Below are positions 9,112 to 18,081 of a DNA stretch of 64,000 nucleotides, piece after piece (position 1 is the stretch's first letter; the number at the start of each line of letters is the position of its first letter). Location of the stretch: positions 744,001 to 808,000 of the forward strand of contig NZ_FNJA01000002.1 in the NCBI RefSeq assembly GCF_900104385.1, read 5' to 3'. The notes beneath the pieces were generated by a model, which was not told the origin of the DNA, did no database searches, and worked only from the letters and a program-made list of their open reading frames with translations. The position numbers were made by a program, and so were the translations under genes. This DNA is from Rhodoferax sp. OV413. GTDB lineage: Bacteria > Pseudomonadota > Gammaproteobacteria > Burkholderiales > Burkholderiaceae_C.

Positions 9112-9955
9112 GAACTTTTCCCGTGCGCTGATTTACGGCGTGCTGCTGATCGCAGCGCTGTTCTTCCTGGCACCCATGTATGTGATGCTGGTGACCTCGT
9201 TCAAGGATGCCGAAGAAATCCGCAGCGGCAACCTGCTGAGCCTGCCGCATGGCTTGAACTTCGAGTCGTGGACGCTGGCCTGGTCGAGCGCCTGTACCGG
9301 CACCGATTGCCGCGGCCTGCAGCCCTTCTTCTGGAACTCGGTGCTGATCGTGTTTCCGGCGGTGCTGATCTCTACCCTGTGGGGCGCGATCAACGGCTAT
9401 GTGCTGAGTTTGTGGAAGTTCAAGGGCAGCGAGCTGCTGTTCGGCTTCATGCTGTTCGGCGTGTTCATGCCGTTCCAGGTGGTGCTGCTGCCGATGAGCC
9501 AGGTGCTGGGCTGGTTGGGCATTTCCAGCTCGGTCTACGGCCTGATCTTTGTGCACTGCCTGGCCGGTCTGGCCGGTACCACGCTGTTCTTCCGCAACTA
9601 CTACGCGGCCATCCCGAAAGAGCTGGTGAATGCCGCGCGCATCGACGGCGCAGGTTTTTGGCGCATCTTCATCCGCATCATCGTGCCGCTGTCCACGCCC
9701 ATCGTGATGGTCACCTTGATCTGGCAGTTCACCAATATCTGGAACGACTTCTTGTTCGGCGTGGCCTTCAGCGGCGCCGACAGCAAGCCCATCACCGTGG
9801 GCCTGAACAATATGGTCAACACCACCAGCAGCGTGAAAAACTACAACGTGGACATGGCGGCTGCCGTGATCGCGGGCCTGCCCACCATGCTGATCTACGT
9901 GTTGGCAGGGCAGTATTTCGTTAAAGGACTGACGGCCGGCGCCGTCAAGGGATAA
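9101..9955 (+). CDS. Sugar ABC transporter permease 2 (operon 1)
   Basis: Second inner-membrane subunit of the importer (GtsC/UgpE-like), 284 residues. It has six hydrophobic spans and the EAA motif region AARIDGAGFWRIFIRIIVP. The C-terminus YFVKGLTAGAVKG is typical of this subunit. Start chosen at ATG 9101 (MIAKNFSRALIYGV), inside the end of the preceding gene, with GCGGAGCA ahead of it. An ATG seven codons upstream is also in frame but less well placed. The ATPase gene starts four bases after the stop. Confidence 0.92.
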   Translation: MIAKNFSRALIYGVLLIAALFFLAPMYVMLVTSFKDAEEIRSGNLLSLPHGLNFESWTLAWSSACTGTDCRGLQPFFWNSVLIVFPAVLISTLWGAINGYVLSLWKFKGSELLFGFMLFGVFMPFQVVLLPMSQVLGWLGISSSVYGLIFVHCLAGLAGTTLFFRNYYAAIPKELVNAARIDGAGFWRIFIRIIVPLSTPIVMVTLIWQFTNIWNDFLFGVAFSGADSKPITVGLNNMVNTTSSVKNYNVDMAAAVIAGLPTMLIYVLAGQYFVKGLTAGAVKG

Positions 9956-9959
9956 GCAC

Positions 9960-11030
9960 ATGGCATCCGCACTCAAAATTTCTGGCATCCGTAAAACCTT
10001 CGGCAACGGCGACAAAACCGTCGAAGTGCTCAAGCGCATCGACATCGACGTGGCCCCGGGCGAGTTTTTGATCCTGGTCGGCCCGTCCGGCTGCGGCAAG
10101 TCCACCTTGCTGAACATCATTGCTGGCCTGGAGGAGCCCACCGAAGGCGCGATCCGTATCGGCGACCGCAATGTGGTCGGCGTTGCGCCGGCCCAGCGCG
10201 ACATCGCCATGGTGTTCCAGAGCTATGCGCTGTATCCCACCATGAGCGTGGCTGAGAACATCGGCTTCGCGCTGGAAATGCGCAAGGTGCCCAAGGCCGA
10301 CCGCGACAAGCGCATCAACGAAGTCGCCTCCATGCTGCAGATCACCCATTTGCTGGACCGCCGCCCCGCGCAGCTGTCCGGCGGCCAGCGCCAGCGTGTG
10401 GCCATGGGCCGGGCCCTGGCACGCCAGCCCCAGCTGTTCCTGTTCGACGAACCGCTGTCCAACCTGGACGCCAAGCTGCGCGTCGAGATGCGCGCCGAGA
10501 TCAAGCGCCTGCACCAGGTGTCTGGCATCACCAGCGTCTACGTGACCCATGACCAAATCGAGGCCATGACCTTGGGCAGCCGCATCGCGGTGATGAAGGA
10601 CGGCGTGCTGCAGCAACTCGGCACCCCGGACGACATCTACAGCCGCCCGGCCAACACCTATGTCGCCGGCTTCATTGGCTCGCCTACTATGAATATGATA
10701 GCTGGTCGTGCAGATGGTACGGGCGCTAACGGCCTGTTTGCCATCAAGGGCGGGAGCCTGCCGCTGGCCTGCCCGGCCTCCGGCGTGGATACCCTGCTGG
10801 GCCTGCGCCCCGAGCACATCGAGCTGGTAGACGCGGCGCCCTGGCGCGGTGAAGTCAGCGTGGTCGAGCCCACCGGCGCCGACACCTATGTGGTGGTGAA
10901 GACCGAGGCCGGCAACGTCACCGTGCGCACCGCGCCGCAAATCAGCGTCAAGCCTGGCGACCAGGTCGGCCTGCAGGTGGCGGCCGCCCAGGTCAGCTGG
11001 TTCAACGAAAAGACCGGCGTACGCCTGTAG
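9960..11030 (+). CDS. Sugar ABC transporter ATP-binding protein (operon 1, UgpC/MalK type)
   Basis: ATPase that powers the sugar importer, 356 residues. Walker A GPSGCGKST, Q-loop region MVFQSYALYP, signature LSGGQRQR, Walker B LFLFDEPLSNLD and switch H in YVTHDQ are all intact. A C-terminal OB-fold regulatory domain follows. Residues about 242-259 (MNMIAGRADGTGANGL), at the junction to that domain, are encoded by a sequence that looks like the intergenic repeat read in frame. The paralogue at 20031 lacks it. Last gene of the transport operon. Confidence 0.94.
   Translation: MASALKISGIRKTFGNGDKTVEVLKRIDIDVAPGEFLILVGPSGCGKSTLLNIIAGLEEPTEGAIRIGDRNVVGVAPAQRDIAMVFQSYALYPTMSVAENIGFALEMRKVPKADRDKRINEVASMLQITHLLDRRPAQLSGGQRQRVAMGRALARQPQLFLFDEPLSNLDAKLRVEMRAEIKRLHQVSGITSVYVTHDQIEAMTLGSRIAVMKDGVLQQLGTPDDIYSRPANTYVAGFIGSPTMNMIAGRADGTGANGLFAIKGGSLPLACPASGVDTLLGLRPEHIELVDAAPWRGEVSVVEPTGADTYVVVKTEAGNVTVRTAPQISVKPGDQVGLQVAAAQVSWFNEKTGVRL
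10684..10735 (+). repeat. Family A repeat captured in frame inside the operon 1 ATPase gene
   Basis: TATGATAGCTGGTCGTGCAG, then GGTACGGGCGCTAACGGCC, follows the order of the intergenic family A repeat (ATAGCTGCTGGCGCAG ... GCGCTAGAGGCC) with substitutions that keep the frame open. It lies in the linker between the ATPase core and the OB-fold domain, where length changes are tolerated. Confidence 0.5.
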
Positions 11031-11040
11031 CCCGGTGCTG

Positions 11041-11070
11041 ACGGGGCCACTGCCCCCCGTCTCTCTTTCC
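11041..11070 (+). terminator. Possible terminator after sugar operon 1
   Basis: ACGGGG and CCCCGT pair around an eight-base loop, followed by the pyrimidine-rich tail CTCTCTTTCCTT. It lies 11 bases after the ATPase stop and before the chemoreceptor gene. The tail is not a pure T run, so termination would be partial at best. Confidence 0.4.
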
Positions 11071-11151
11071 TTCTAAGTCCTTGCCCGCATCGCAAGATGC
11101 TGCACCGTGCGCGTCACGGGGTTGGCGCGCACCCCACCCGAAAGTGTTGTT

Positions 11152-12687
11152 ATGCGCTTGCGAAATCAGATTCTGGCCATTGGTTTGGCCGGTGCGGTCA
11201 TGGCGTCTTTGGTCGGTGGCATGGGGCTGTTCAGCGCCGGGCGCCTGGCCGGGGCTTTTGACAACTCGGTCAGCATGGGCCAGGCCGTGCAGAGCAGCCA
11301 GCAGGCGGCGATGATGCAGGGCGCGGTGCGCGGCGACGTGCTGCGCGCGCTGTTCGGCTCGATCAGCCGCGACAAAGAACAGATCAGCGGCGCCCAGAAA
11401 GACCTGGCGGAACACATCGCGCTGTTCAACACCTCGTTCCAGAAGCTGGACAGCCTGCCGCTGTCGCCCGATGTGAAGGCGGTTATCGCCGCCACCCAGC
11501 CGCAGGTCAAGCAGTACACCGAGGCCGCCAGCCGGGTGCTGGACTTGACGGCCAAGGGCGCGATGGCGGCCGGCGCCATCCCCGAGTTCAACCGGCTGTT
11601 TGCCGAGCTGGAAAAGCAGATGGCGGTGCAGGTGGTGGCCATCGACAAAGATGTGCAGGCCCTGAGCGGCCGCTCCAGTCAGGTGGTCGCGCAGGCCACG
11701 CTGCTGGTGGGCACGGCCCTGGTGGTGGCCATCGTGCTGCTGGTGTTGGCTGCGCTGTGGCTGGCCCGGCATCTGGGCCGGCCCATGGCTTATGCGGTGC
11801 AGATCGCCGACCAGCTGGCCGAGGGCGATTTATCGCAGCCTGTGCGCCCGGTGGGCAACGATGAAACCCTGCAACTGCTGAACGCCATGGCGCGCATGCA
11901 GACCAGCTTCAGTGGCATCGTGCGCAGCGTCAAGGCGAATGCCGAGAACGTGGCGATCGCCAGCGCAGAGATCGCCCAGGGCAACCACGACCTGAGCGCC
12001 CGTACCGAGCACCAGGCCAGCGCGCTGCAGCAGACCGCAGCGTCGATGGAGCAGCTGCGCGCCACCGTCAGCCACAACGACCAGAACGCCAAGCAGGCGA
12101 ACCAGCTGGCCCTGGGCTCGTCCAGCGTGGCCGTGCAGGGCGGCGAAGTCGTCGGCCAGGTGGTGGAGACCATGAAGGGCATCAATGAGGCTTCGCGCAA
12201 GATCGCCGACATCATCAGCGTCATCGACGGGATTGCCTTCCAAACCAATATCCTGGCGCTGAACGCGGCGGTGGAAGCCGCGCGGGCCGGCGAGCAAGGC
12301 CGCGGCTTTGCGGTGGTGGCCAGCGAGGTGCGCAGCCTGGCAGGCCGTTCGGCCGAGGCCGCCAAGGAAATCAAGCTGCTGATCGACACCAGCGTGCAGC
12401 GCGTCGAGCAGGGCAGCACCTTGGTGGACCGCGCCGGTGCCACCATGGCCGAGGTGGTGGGCAGCATCCGCCGGGTCACCGACATCATGGGCGAGATCAG
12501 CGCCTCCAGCTCCGAGCAAAACTCGGGCGTGTCGCAGGTCTCCGAGGCCGTGGCCCAGATCGACCAGGCGACCCAGCAGAACGCCGCTCTGGTGGAAGAA
12601 ATGGCGGCCGCCGCCAGCAGTCTGAAAGCCCAGGCGCAGGAGCTGGTGCAGACGGTGGCGGTGTTCAAGCTGGGCGAAGCTTCCTGA
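11152..12687 (+). CDS. Methyl-accepting chemotaxis protein
   Basis: Transmembrane chemoreceptor, about 511 residues. There is an N-terminal membrane helix (about residues 8-30) and a periplasmic helical domain of the four-helix-bundle type. A second helix ([20 protein letters not shown], near residue 190) and a HAMP segment follow. The cytoplasmic signalling domain has the conserved hairpin tip [20 protein letters not shown]. It ends FKLGEAS with no NWETF-like pentapeptide for CheR/CheB docking. The ATG at 11152 gives [11 protein letters not shown]; a GTG 15 codons upstream is less likely. Its place after a sugar importer suggests sensing of the same sugar via the binding protein, which is inference. 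Confidence 0.93.
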   Translation: MRLRNQILAIGLAGAVMASLVGGMGLFSAGRLAGAFDNSVSMGQAVQSSQQAAMMQGAVRGDVLRALFGSISRDKEQISGAQKDLAEHIALFNTSFQKLDSLPLSPDVKAVIAATQPQVKQYTEAASRVLDLTAKGAMAAGAIPEFNRLFAELEKQMAVQVVAIDKDVQALSGRSSQVVAQATLLVGTALVVAIVLLVLAALWLARHLGRPMAYAVQIADQLAEGDLSQPVRPVGNDETLQLLNAMARMQTSFSGIVRSVKANAENVAIASAEIAQGNHDLSARTEHQASALQQTAASMEQLRATVSHNDQNAKQANQLALGSSSVAVQGGEVVGQVVETMKGINEASRKIADIISVIDGIAFQTNILALNAAVEAARAGEQGRGFAVVASEVRSLAGRSAEAAKEIKLLIDTSVQRVEQGSTLVDRAGATMAEVVGSIRRVTDIMGEISASSSEQNSGVSQVSEAVAQIDQATQQNAALVEEMAAAASSLKAQAQELVQTVAVFKLGEAS

Positions 12688-12848
12688 TGCCGCTGAGCTG
12701 ATTCGCTGCCTGGCCGGGTATTCCCTATTGGGGGGATGTTTGGGGCGTCAGAGGGGCTCTGGTGCGCATAATTTGGCGCAGTTTGAACTGGAGCCGGTGT
12801 ATGCTGAAGGTCGATTTTTATGCCATAAATGCCCCTGGGAGCAGCTGG

Positions 12849-15632
12849 ATGCCGACCTTCATGAATGACCAACCGCTGTCGCGAGGAACTTCGCTTTTTC
12901 GCCAACTGACCCTCGTCACTGCTATAGCTGCGTGCTTGGCGGCTTGCCAGGAGGACCCCATGGTGGCGGGTAAGGCGCACCTCCAAAAAGAGAACTACCC
13001 CGCGGCGGTGATCGAGTTCAAGAATGCCGTCCAAGCCAATCCGAATTCGGTTGCCGCACGGTTGGCGTTGGCGGATGTGCTGGAGCGCACCTATGACTTG
13101 ACGGGCACCGAGCAGCACCTGCGCAAGGCCTTGGAAGCCGGAGGCGACGCAGATGTGCTGGTGCCGCGGATTGCCCTGGTGATGCTGGATCTGAACGAGG
13201 TCGCGCAGGTCATCAATGCATTCAAGGAACGCCGCCTCGGCTCTCCCGATGCCGACAGCAATTTGCGCGCCGCGGTAGCCGTGGCCTATGTAGGTCAAAA
13301 GCAGTTTGCAGCGGCGGACGAACAACTCAAATCTGCGGCGACAAAAACGGCGGCCACTTTACTGGCCCGTGCCCAGCTGCTGCTGGCCCAAGAAAAGAAA
13401 GAGCAGGCCCTGGAAGTACTGGCCGACCCGTTGGTTGGGCAGGACGCGCCATGGTGGATTCTGCGCGGATTGGGCCGCGTCTACGAGGCGAATGGTCGGC
13501 GAGAGCAGGCCGTGCAATTTATGGCCCGTGCCTATGCCGCCGCTCCCTGGCATCGGGGTGTCGCCGGGGAATACGGGGAGTTTTTGGTGGGCTCTGGGCA
13601 GGTGGACCAGGCGATCGTGATCCGAGACAAGCTCAAGAAAATAGCGCCTGGTTATTACTGGACCCACTATCTCGATGCCCTGGTGCTGTCGCGCCAAGGC
13701 CGAACCGACGAAAGCCTTGCCGCGGCATTGAAGGTGTTAACGGTCGCACCTGAACATTTGCCCGCGAACCTGATTGTGGCTTCTGCGGAGGTGCAGAAAG
13801 GCGATCTCTTGGTGGCGAGTAAGCGGCTCAACAAGATCGCATCGGATTACCCTTATTCTTTGCCGCTGTTGCAAATGCTGGCCGAAGTTGCCATTCGCCA
13901 GAATAAAGCCAGTGATGCAACTGCCGCGATCAAGCGCGGCTTGGGCGTTGATCCCGGTAATGCGCGTTTGCTTTCTTTGCAGGTTGAAAATGAGGTCCGG
14001 CGCGGAGCCCCGAAAGAGGCTATTGCGATGCTCGAGAAGCTGCGCGCCAAAGATCCACAAAATGCCTCGTATCTACTGCGTTTGATTGAGTTGCGCCTCG
14101 CCGCAGGTGACAAGGCCGGCGGCCGGAAGCTGCTGGACCAAGCGACCCTGGCAGGACAGGATAACCCGGCGATTCAGGAGCGCGTGGTTGCGCTCGCATT
14201 GGCGATGGGGGACGTCGACCGCGTGCGCCAGTTGGCCGATGCTGCCATGCGTTTAAAACCCAAGGACCCGCAGTCGCATCTGACGCTCGCGGCAGCGCTG
14301 GATACGCAAAAAGACTCTGCCGGCGCCTGGCGCGAAGTCTTGGCGGCCCTGGATCTGCAGCCGGCTTTTCAGCCCGCATTGGTTGCGCTGGGGATGATGG
14401 CGAAAGCGCCTCAGCAGAAAGAAGAACTGCGGGAGCGCTATGGGAAAGCGCTGCAAGAAAAATCCGCGGGTGCGTCCACGTATCTTGAATATGCCCGCTT
14501 ATTGCAGGACGTCAAAGCTGAGCCTGATCGGATCAAGAAGGTGTTGGAGCGCGGAGTCGTGGCCCAGCCTGCATCTACCGCGCTTCGCCAAGCCTTGGTG
14601 ATGGAACAAATGCGGGCGGGGCAAGCCGATGCGGCTCTCAGCGTAGCCCAGGCGGGTGCCGCCGCCAACAATGCCAGCCCGGATGCGGTGGCTTTGCTGG
14701 CTTCTGTTCACCTACAGTCGGGCAACCAGCTTATGGCGGCGGAAACCTACCGCAAATTGGTTACAAATTACCCACAACGTTTTGAGTGGCGGCTTCAGCT
14801 GGCGGAGTTGGAGGCTGCTGCAGACCGCAAGAGAGAGGCTGCGACTCTGTTGCGTGGCTTGATCACGGATCGTCCTTCAGACTCCACGGCTTACATCATG
14901 TTGGCCAAGCTGACCTGGGCCGATAACCTGTCCGAGGCGTTGTCGATTGCCAAGGCACTCGGCGAGAAGGAGTCGCATCAGCGAACGGCGATGCTGTTGG
15001 AGGGCGACCTGCTATTTCTCGCTGGCAAGTACGACGACGCGCTTCAGCAATTCGGTAAAGCTGCCAAGGCCGGCGCGGTGCCAGCGGCTCGGCTACGGAG
15101 TATCCAGGTATTGGATAAAGCCCAGCGTGAGGATGCAGCCGAGCAGGAGCTGGCGGATAGTTTGCGCAAGTTTCCGGATGATCCGAGCGTGATCGGGTTT
15201 GCTGCCCAGCGTGCCCGTGCGCAGGGAAAGCCTGCCGTGGCGGTGGAATTCCTGAAGAAGATGGCGGCAAAAGATGCCAGCAATCCCATTGTGCTCAATG
15301 ACCTTGCCTGGGCCCAAGTGGAGGCCAATCAGCCTGAGGCACTGAAAAATGCAACCCGCGCTGCGGAGCTTGCTCCCAATAGCCCGCAAGTGCTGGATAC
15401 CCTGGCCATGGCGCAGGCCCAAGGCGGCTTGCAGACCGAAGCCATCGGCAATCTGCACACTGTGATCAACCTGGCTCCTACAGCGGTGGCCCCACGCTTG
15501 CGGCTTGCCGAGCTGTATATCAATGCAGGCAAACCGAAGGAAGCGACCCAATTGATGCGGGCGCTGGACCAGAAGAAACTGTCAGTTAAAGACAAAGAAA
15601 CTGTGAGCCGACTCACCAAGCTGGCAGCCTGA
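12849..15632 (+). CDS. prsT: PEP-CTERM system TPR-repeat lipoprotein PrsT
   Basis: A large TPR protein of about 927 residues. The lipobox LAACQED follows a hydrophobic signal, so it should be membrane anchored. About twenty helical repeats follow, each of the A..L...G....A...........P type. Length, lipobox and repeat pattern match the PrsT family of exosortase/PEP-CTERM exopolysaccharide systems (family recalled, not searched). The neighbouring convergent gene encodes a PEP-CTERM protein, which supports this. GGGAGCAG sits well before the ATG at 12849; an ATG four codons later (MNDQPLSRG) and one 29 codons upstream are alternatives. No exosortase gene is in the window. Confidence 0.82.
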   Translation: MPTFMNDQPLSRGTSLFRQLTLVTAIAACLAACQEDPMVAGKAHLQKENYPAAVIEFKNAVQANPNSVAARLALADVLERTYDLTGTEQHLRKALEAGGDADVLVPRIALVMLDLNEVAQVINAFKERRLGSPDADSNLRAAVAVAYVGQKQFAAADEQLKSAATKTAATLLARAQLLLAQEKKEQALEVLADPLVGQDAPWWILRGLGRVYEANGRREQAVQFMARAYAAAPWHRGVAGEYGEFLVGSGQVDQAIVIRDKLKKIAPGYYWTHYLDALVLSRQGRTDESLAAALKVLTVAPEHLPANLIVASAEVQKGDLLVASKRLNKIASDYPYSLPLLQMLAEVAIRQNKASDATAAIKRGLGVDPGNARLLSLQVENEVRRGAPKEAIAMLEKLRAKDPQNASYLLRLIELRLAAGDKAGGRKLLDQATLAGQDNPAIQERVVALALAMGDVDRVRQLADAAMRLKPKDPQSHLTLAAALDTQKDSAGAWREVLAALDLQPAFQPALVALGMMAKAPQQKEELRERYGKALQEKSAGASTYLEYARLLQDVKAEPDRIKKVLERGVVAQPASTALRQALVMEQMRAGQADAALSVAQAGAAANNASPDAVALLASVHLQSGNQLMAAETYRKLVTNYPQRFEWRLQLAELEAAADRKREAATLLRGLITDRPSDSTAYIMLAKLTWADNLSEALSIAKALGEKESHQRTAMLLEGDLLFLAGKYDDALQQFGKAAKAGAVPAARLRSIQVLDKAQREDAAEQELADSLRKFPDDPSVIGFAAQRARAQGKPAVAVEFLKKMAAKDASNPIVLNDLAWAQVEANQPEALKNATRAAELAPNSPQVLDTLAMAQAQGGLQTEAIGNLHTVINLAPTAVAPRLRLAELYINAGKPKEATQLMRALDQKKLSVKDKETVSRLTKLAA

Positions 15633-15640
15633 CAAGAATG

Positions 15641-15668
15641 AAAAAAGCGACCCGAGGGTCGCTTTTTT
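15641..15668. terminator. Bidirectional Rho-independent terminator
   Basis: AAAAAAGCGACCC and GGGTCGCTTTTTT form a perfect thirteen-base stem around GA, with A and T runs on both sides, between the convergent prsT and PEP-CTERM genes. It should stop transcription from both directions. Confidence 0.93.
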
Positions 15669-15682
15669 CGTGGGCTGCAAGT

Positions 15683-16477
15683 TTAGACTTGCTTGCGCCG
15701 GCGCGATGCCATCAGGCCCGCCAGGCCGATACCCATCAAAGCCAGTGATGTGGGTTCTGGAACGTCGCTGGTGGGGGGGGTGACGGAACCAAAACCGTCC
15801 AGGTACACATAGCCCGTGTGACCGGTGGGATTGCAGTCTGCGGCCAGCACCGACAAGGTGAACGTATGGCCCGACAAAGCGGAGTCGATGGCCAGTTGTT
15901 CGATTTGCCAATCTGCCGTGTAAAAGAAGTCACCCAATGCGGTAAAGCGAGTGTCTACACCACCACCACCTGCGGCGGCGTTATAAATACGGCTGATCAC
16001 AGTGGTATTGGTCGTGTCGTCGTGCAATGTCAGCATCATCAAGGCGGACTCGTCTGCATCGTGACCACCATTTTCAAGAACGGCCTTCCAGGCGAAGAAG
16101 ATGTTCGCCTCGGTGTAGTTGCTCACCGTTTGACTGATCGCCGAAGCGTAGCCACCATTTGTCGTGTCTTCTACGCGGTAGGAGGAATTGCCGCTGTAAA
16201 CCGTGGTTCCCAACGCTGCGCCGATATTGGGATCTATCGTGCCACTGGCAATGATGGCCGAATGGGGGGTGTTGGTGTTGTATTCGGTACCGCCTGGCAG
16301 AAAAGTCGCAGGGGACATGGCTGGGTTCAAAATACTGCTACGGTCTCCACTGCTACCCACGGTCCAACCCGAGGTGTTTCCGCTTTCAAAGCCGCCGTTT
16401 ACAAACGAATCGGCGTATGCGGGCGCTGCGAACAGTGCCGCAACTGCTATCCCTATTGCTGCATTTTTTAGTTTCAT
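15683..16477 (-). CDS. PEP-CTERM sorting domain protein
   Basis: An exported protein of 264 residues. It has a Sec signal (MKLKNAAIGIAVAALFAAPA, cut near AYA-DS). The central domain begins SFVNGGFESGNTSGW, typical of the carbohydrate-binding-like region in many PEP-CTERM proteins. It ends in a textbook sorting tail: VPEPTSLALMG, a hydrophobic helix, and ASRRRKQV. Exosortase is expected to cut at the PEP motif and release or attach the protein outside. The ATG at 16477 follows CGGAGC. A good sigma-54 promoter lies upstream. Low-complexity Gly/Thr/Asn-rich composition fits a surface role; the exact function is unknown. Confidence 0.9.
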   Translation of the reverse strand: MKLKNAAIGIAVAALFAAPAYADSFVNGGFESGNTSGWTVGSSGDRSSILNPAMSPATFLPGGTEYNTNTPHSAIIASGTIDPNIGAALGTTVYSGNSSYRVEDTTNGGYASAISQTVSNYTEANIFFAWKAVLENGGHDADESALMMLTLHDDTTNTTVISRIYNAAAGGGGVDTRFTALGDFFYTADWQIEQLAIDSALSGHTFTLSVLAADCNPTGHTGYVYLDGFGSVTPPTSDVPEPTSLALMGIGLAGLMASRRRKQV

Positions 16478-16544
16478 TGTGAGCTCCGAAGTTAGTTTCT
16501 TGAAACGTGTTAGCGGTGTTATGCCACCGCGTTGCAAGCAATCC

Positions 16545-16559
16545 GCACGAAATGTGCCA
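16545..16559 (-). promoter_or_regulatory. Sigma-54 (RpoN) promoter for the PEP-CTERM gene
   Basis: On the minus strand the site reads TGGCACATTTCGTGC. The GG and GC dinucleotides have the exact spacing of the TGGCACG-N4-TTGC consensus, with two mismatches elsewhere. Transcription would start near 16533, giving a leader of about 56 bases. PEP-CTERM genes are known to be driven by RpoN with the PrsK-PrsR system in some relatives; those regulators are not in this window. Confidence 0.75.
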
Positions 16560-16564
16560 ATTCA

Positions 16565-16608
16565 GTAAAGTTTCGTAAAGTGTTGTTTTGTAAAGGGTTT
16601 TTGTAAAG
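16565..16608 (-). repeat. Four direct CTTTAC repeats upstream of the sigma-54 promoter
   Basis: On the minus strand CTTTAC occurs four times, at 16603-16608, 16590-16595, 16575-16580 and 16565-16570, mostly as CTTTACAAAA or CTTTACGAAA. Start-to-start steps are 13, 15 and 10 bases. The array ends five bases from the -24 element. It may be a binding array for an activator or bending protein. Confidence 0.5.
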
Positions 16609-16630
16609 CGCGAAAGTTGGTTCTAAAAAA

Positions 16631-16647
16631 TGTCAAAAATACCGACA
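16631..16647. promoter_or_regulatory. TGTC-N9-GACA inverted repeat, candidate enhancer site
   Basis: The site is centred about 106 bases upstream of the predicted sigma-54 start, the distance at which bacterial enhancer-binding proteins usually sit. Dyad symmetry of this type is common for NtrC-family sites. The binding protein is not identified. Confidence 0.4.
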
Positions 16648-16735
16648 TATTTGCAGTTGCAGACATAGGGAGTAAATGTTTTGCCGAGAATGCAGAACGC
16701 TCAGCGGCATTCAGGGAAAACACCTGTTTTATTGG

Positions 16736-16760
16736 TCGTTAATTAATAAACAATTAACGA
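16736..16760 (+). promoter_or_regulatory. Candidate operator TCGTTAATT-N7-AATTAACGA, copy 2
   Basis: Perfect nine-base arms are separated by AATAAAC. The inner part, TTAATT-N7-AATTAA (16739-16757), matches the site before sugar operon 1 in arms, spacer length and distance to the start codon. Confidence 0.6.
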
Positions 16761-16842
16761 GTTCGGCGCGGCTATGCATGCCCGAACCCACCGGACGCAG
16801 CCTGCGCTGCGGCCACACCATAAAGAGACAGGAGACAAAAGC

Positions 16843-18081
16843 ATGAAGAAGAAACTCATCGGGCTGGCCATCACCGCCGCCTTTGCCGTTCCGGCCATGG
16901 CGCAACAAAGCGTTGAAGTGCTGCACTGGTGGACCTCGGGTGGCGAGGCTGCGGCGCTGGGCGTGCTCAAGGGCAATCTGGAAAAGCAGGGCATCAAGTG
17001 GAACGACATGCCGGTCGCTGGTGGCGGTGGCGAACAGGCCATGACCGCGGTGCGTGCCCGCGTCACCGCTGGCAACCCACCCACCGCCGTGCAGATGCTG
17101 GGTTTCGACATCCAGGACTGGGCCAAGCAAGGTGTGCTGGCCGACCTGAACGACGTGGCCGCCAAAGAAGGCTGGGACAAGACCGTGCCTGCCGCACTGC
17201 AACGCTTCTCCAAGTTCAATGGCAAGTGGGTGTCGGCACCAGTGAACGTGCATTCCACCAACTGGGTCTGGGCCAACAAGGAAGTGCTGGCCAAGGCTGG
17301 CATCACCTCCGACCCCAAGACCTGGGATGAATTCATTGCCGACGGCGAAAAGCTGCAGAAAGCCGGCTTCATCGCCCTGGCCCACGGTGGCCAGCCATGG
17401 CAGGACGCCACGATATTCGACGGCGTGGTGATCTCCACTGGCGGCGTGGACTTCTACCGCAAGGCCTTTATCGACCTGGACCCCAAATCGCTGAACTCGC
17501 CCACCATGCTGAAGGCGTTTGACCGTATGTCCCAGCTGCGCAAGCTGGTCGATAAAGACTTCTCCGGCCGCGACTGGAACGTGGCTGCCGGCATGGTGAT
17601 CAGCGGCAAGGCCGGCTTCCAGATCATGGGCGACTGGGCCAAGGGCGAATTCATTGGCGCCAAGAAGGTGCCGGGCAAGGACTTCTCCTGCTTCCGCGTA
17701 CCCGGCACGCAAGGCGTGGTGTCATTCAACTCCGACCAGTTCGCCATGTTCAAGGTCGGTGCCGATAAGGTGGCGGCCCAGACCAAGCTGGCTTCCGCCA
17801 TCATGGACCCCGGCTTTCAGTCGGCCTTTAACGTGGTCAAGGGCTCGGTGCCTGCGCGTACCGATGTGTCCGACAAGGACTTCGACGACTGCGGCAAGAA
17901 GGGCATGAAGGACTTCGCCGAAGCCAACACCAAGAATACCTTGGTCGGCTCCATGGCCCACGGCCATGCTGTGCCAGCGTCCATCAAGAATGCTTTCTAC
18001 GACGTGATCACGCGCCACTTCAATGGCCAGATCGATTCGAAGAAGGCCGTGGTGGAACTGGCCGCTGCTGCGAAAAGCTAA
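16843..18081 (+). CDS. Sugar ABC transporter substrate-binding protein (operon 2)
   Basis: Periplasmic binding protein of a second CUT1 sugar importer, 412 residues. The signal peptide is [20 protein letters not shown]. The mature protein starts [18 protein letters not shown] and shares [26 protein letters not shown] and GDWAKGEF blocks with the paralogue at 6869. The ATG at 16843 follows ACAGGAGACAAAAGC; a longer in-frame start upstream is rejected. Ligand-region differences between the two paralogues suggest related but not identical sugars. The next gene begins 225 bases downstream, after a repeat and two hairpins. Confidence 0.93.
   Translation: MKKKLIGLAITAAFAVPAMAQQSVEVLHWWTSGGEAAALGVLKGNLEKQGIKWNDMPVAGGGGEQAMTAVRARVTAGNPPTAVQMLGFDIQDWAKQGVLADLNDVAAKEGWDKTVPAALQRFSKFNGKWVSAPVNVHSTNWVWANKEVLAKAGITSDPKTWDEFIADGEKLQKAGFIALAHGGQPWQDATIFDGVVISTGGVDFYRKAFIDLDPKSLNSPTMLKAFDRMSQLRKLVDKDFSGRDWNVAAGMVISGKAGFQIMGDWAKGEFIGAKKVPGKDFSCFRVPGTQGVVSFNSDQFAMFKVGADKVAAQTKLASAIMDPGFQSAFNVVKGSVPARTDVSDKDFDDCGKKGMKDFAEANTKNTLVGSMAHGHAVPASIKNAFYDVITRHFNGQIDSKKAVVELAAAAKS

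Larger units (their letters stand above)
16478..16842. other. 365-base intergenic region between divergent PEP-CTERM and sugar operon 2 genes
   Basis: No gene is seen. The region is much richer in A and T than its surroundings. Reading away from the PEP-CTERM gene it holds a sigma-54 promoter (16545-16559), four GTAAAG words (16565-16608), a TGTC-N9-GACA inverted repeat (16631-16647), and the inverted repeat shared with sugar operon 1 (16736-16760). Confidence 0.7.

Noticed and set aside
12690-12848. Sigma-54 promoter before prsT
   Set aside because: TGGAGC...ATGC is present, but the GG-GC spacing is one base too long and the -24 box is poor.
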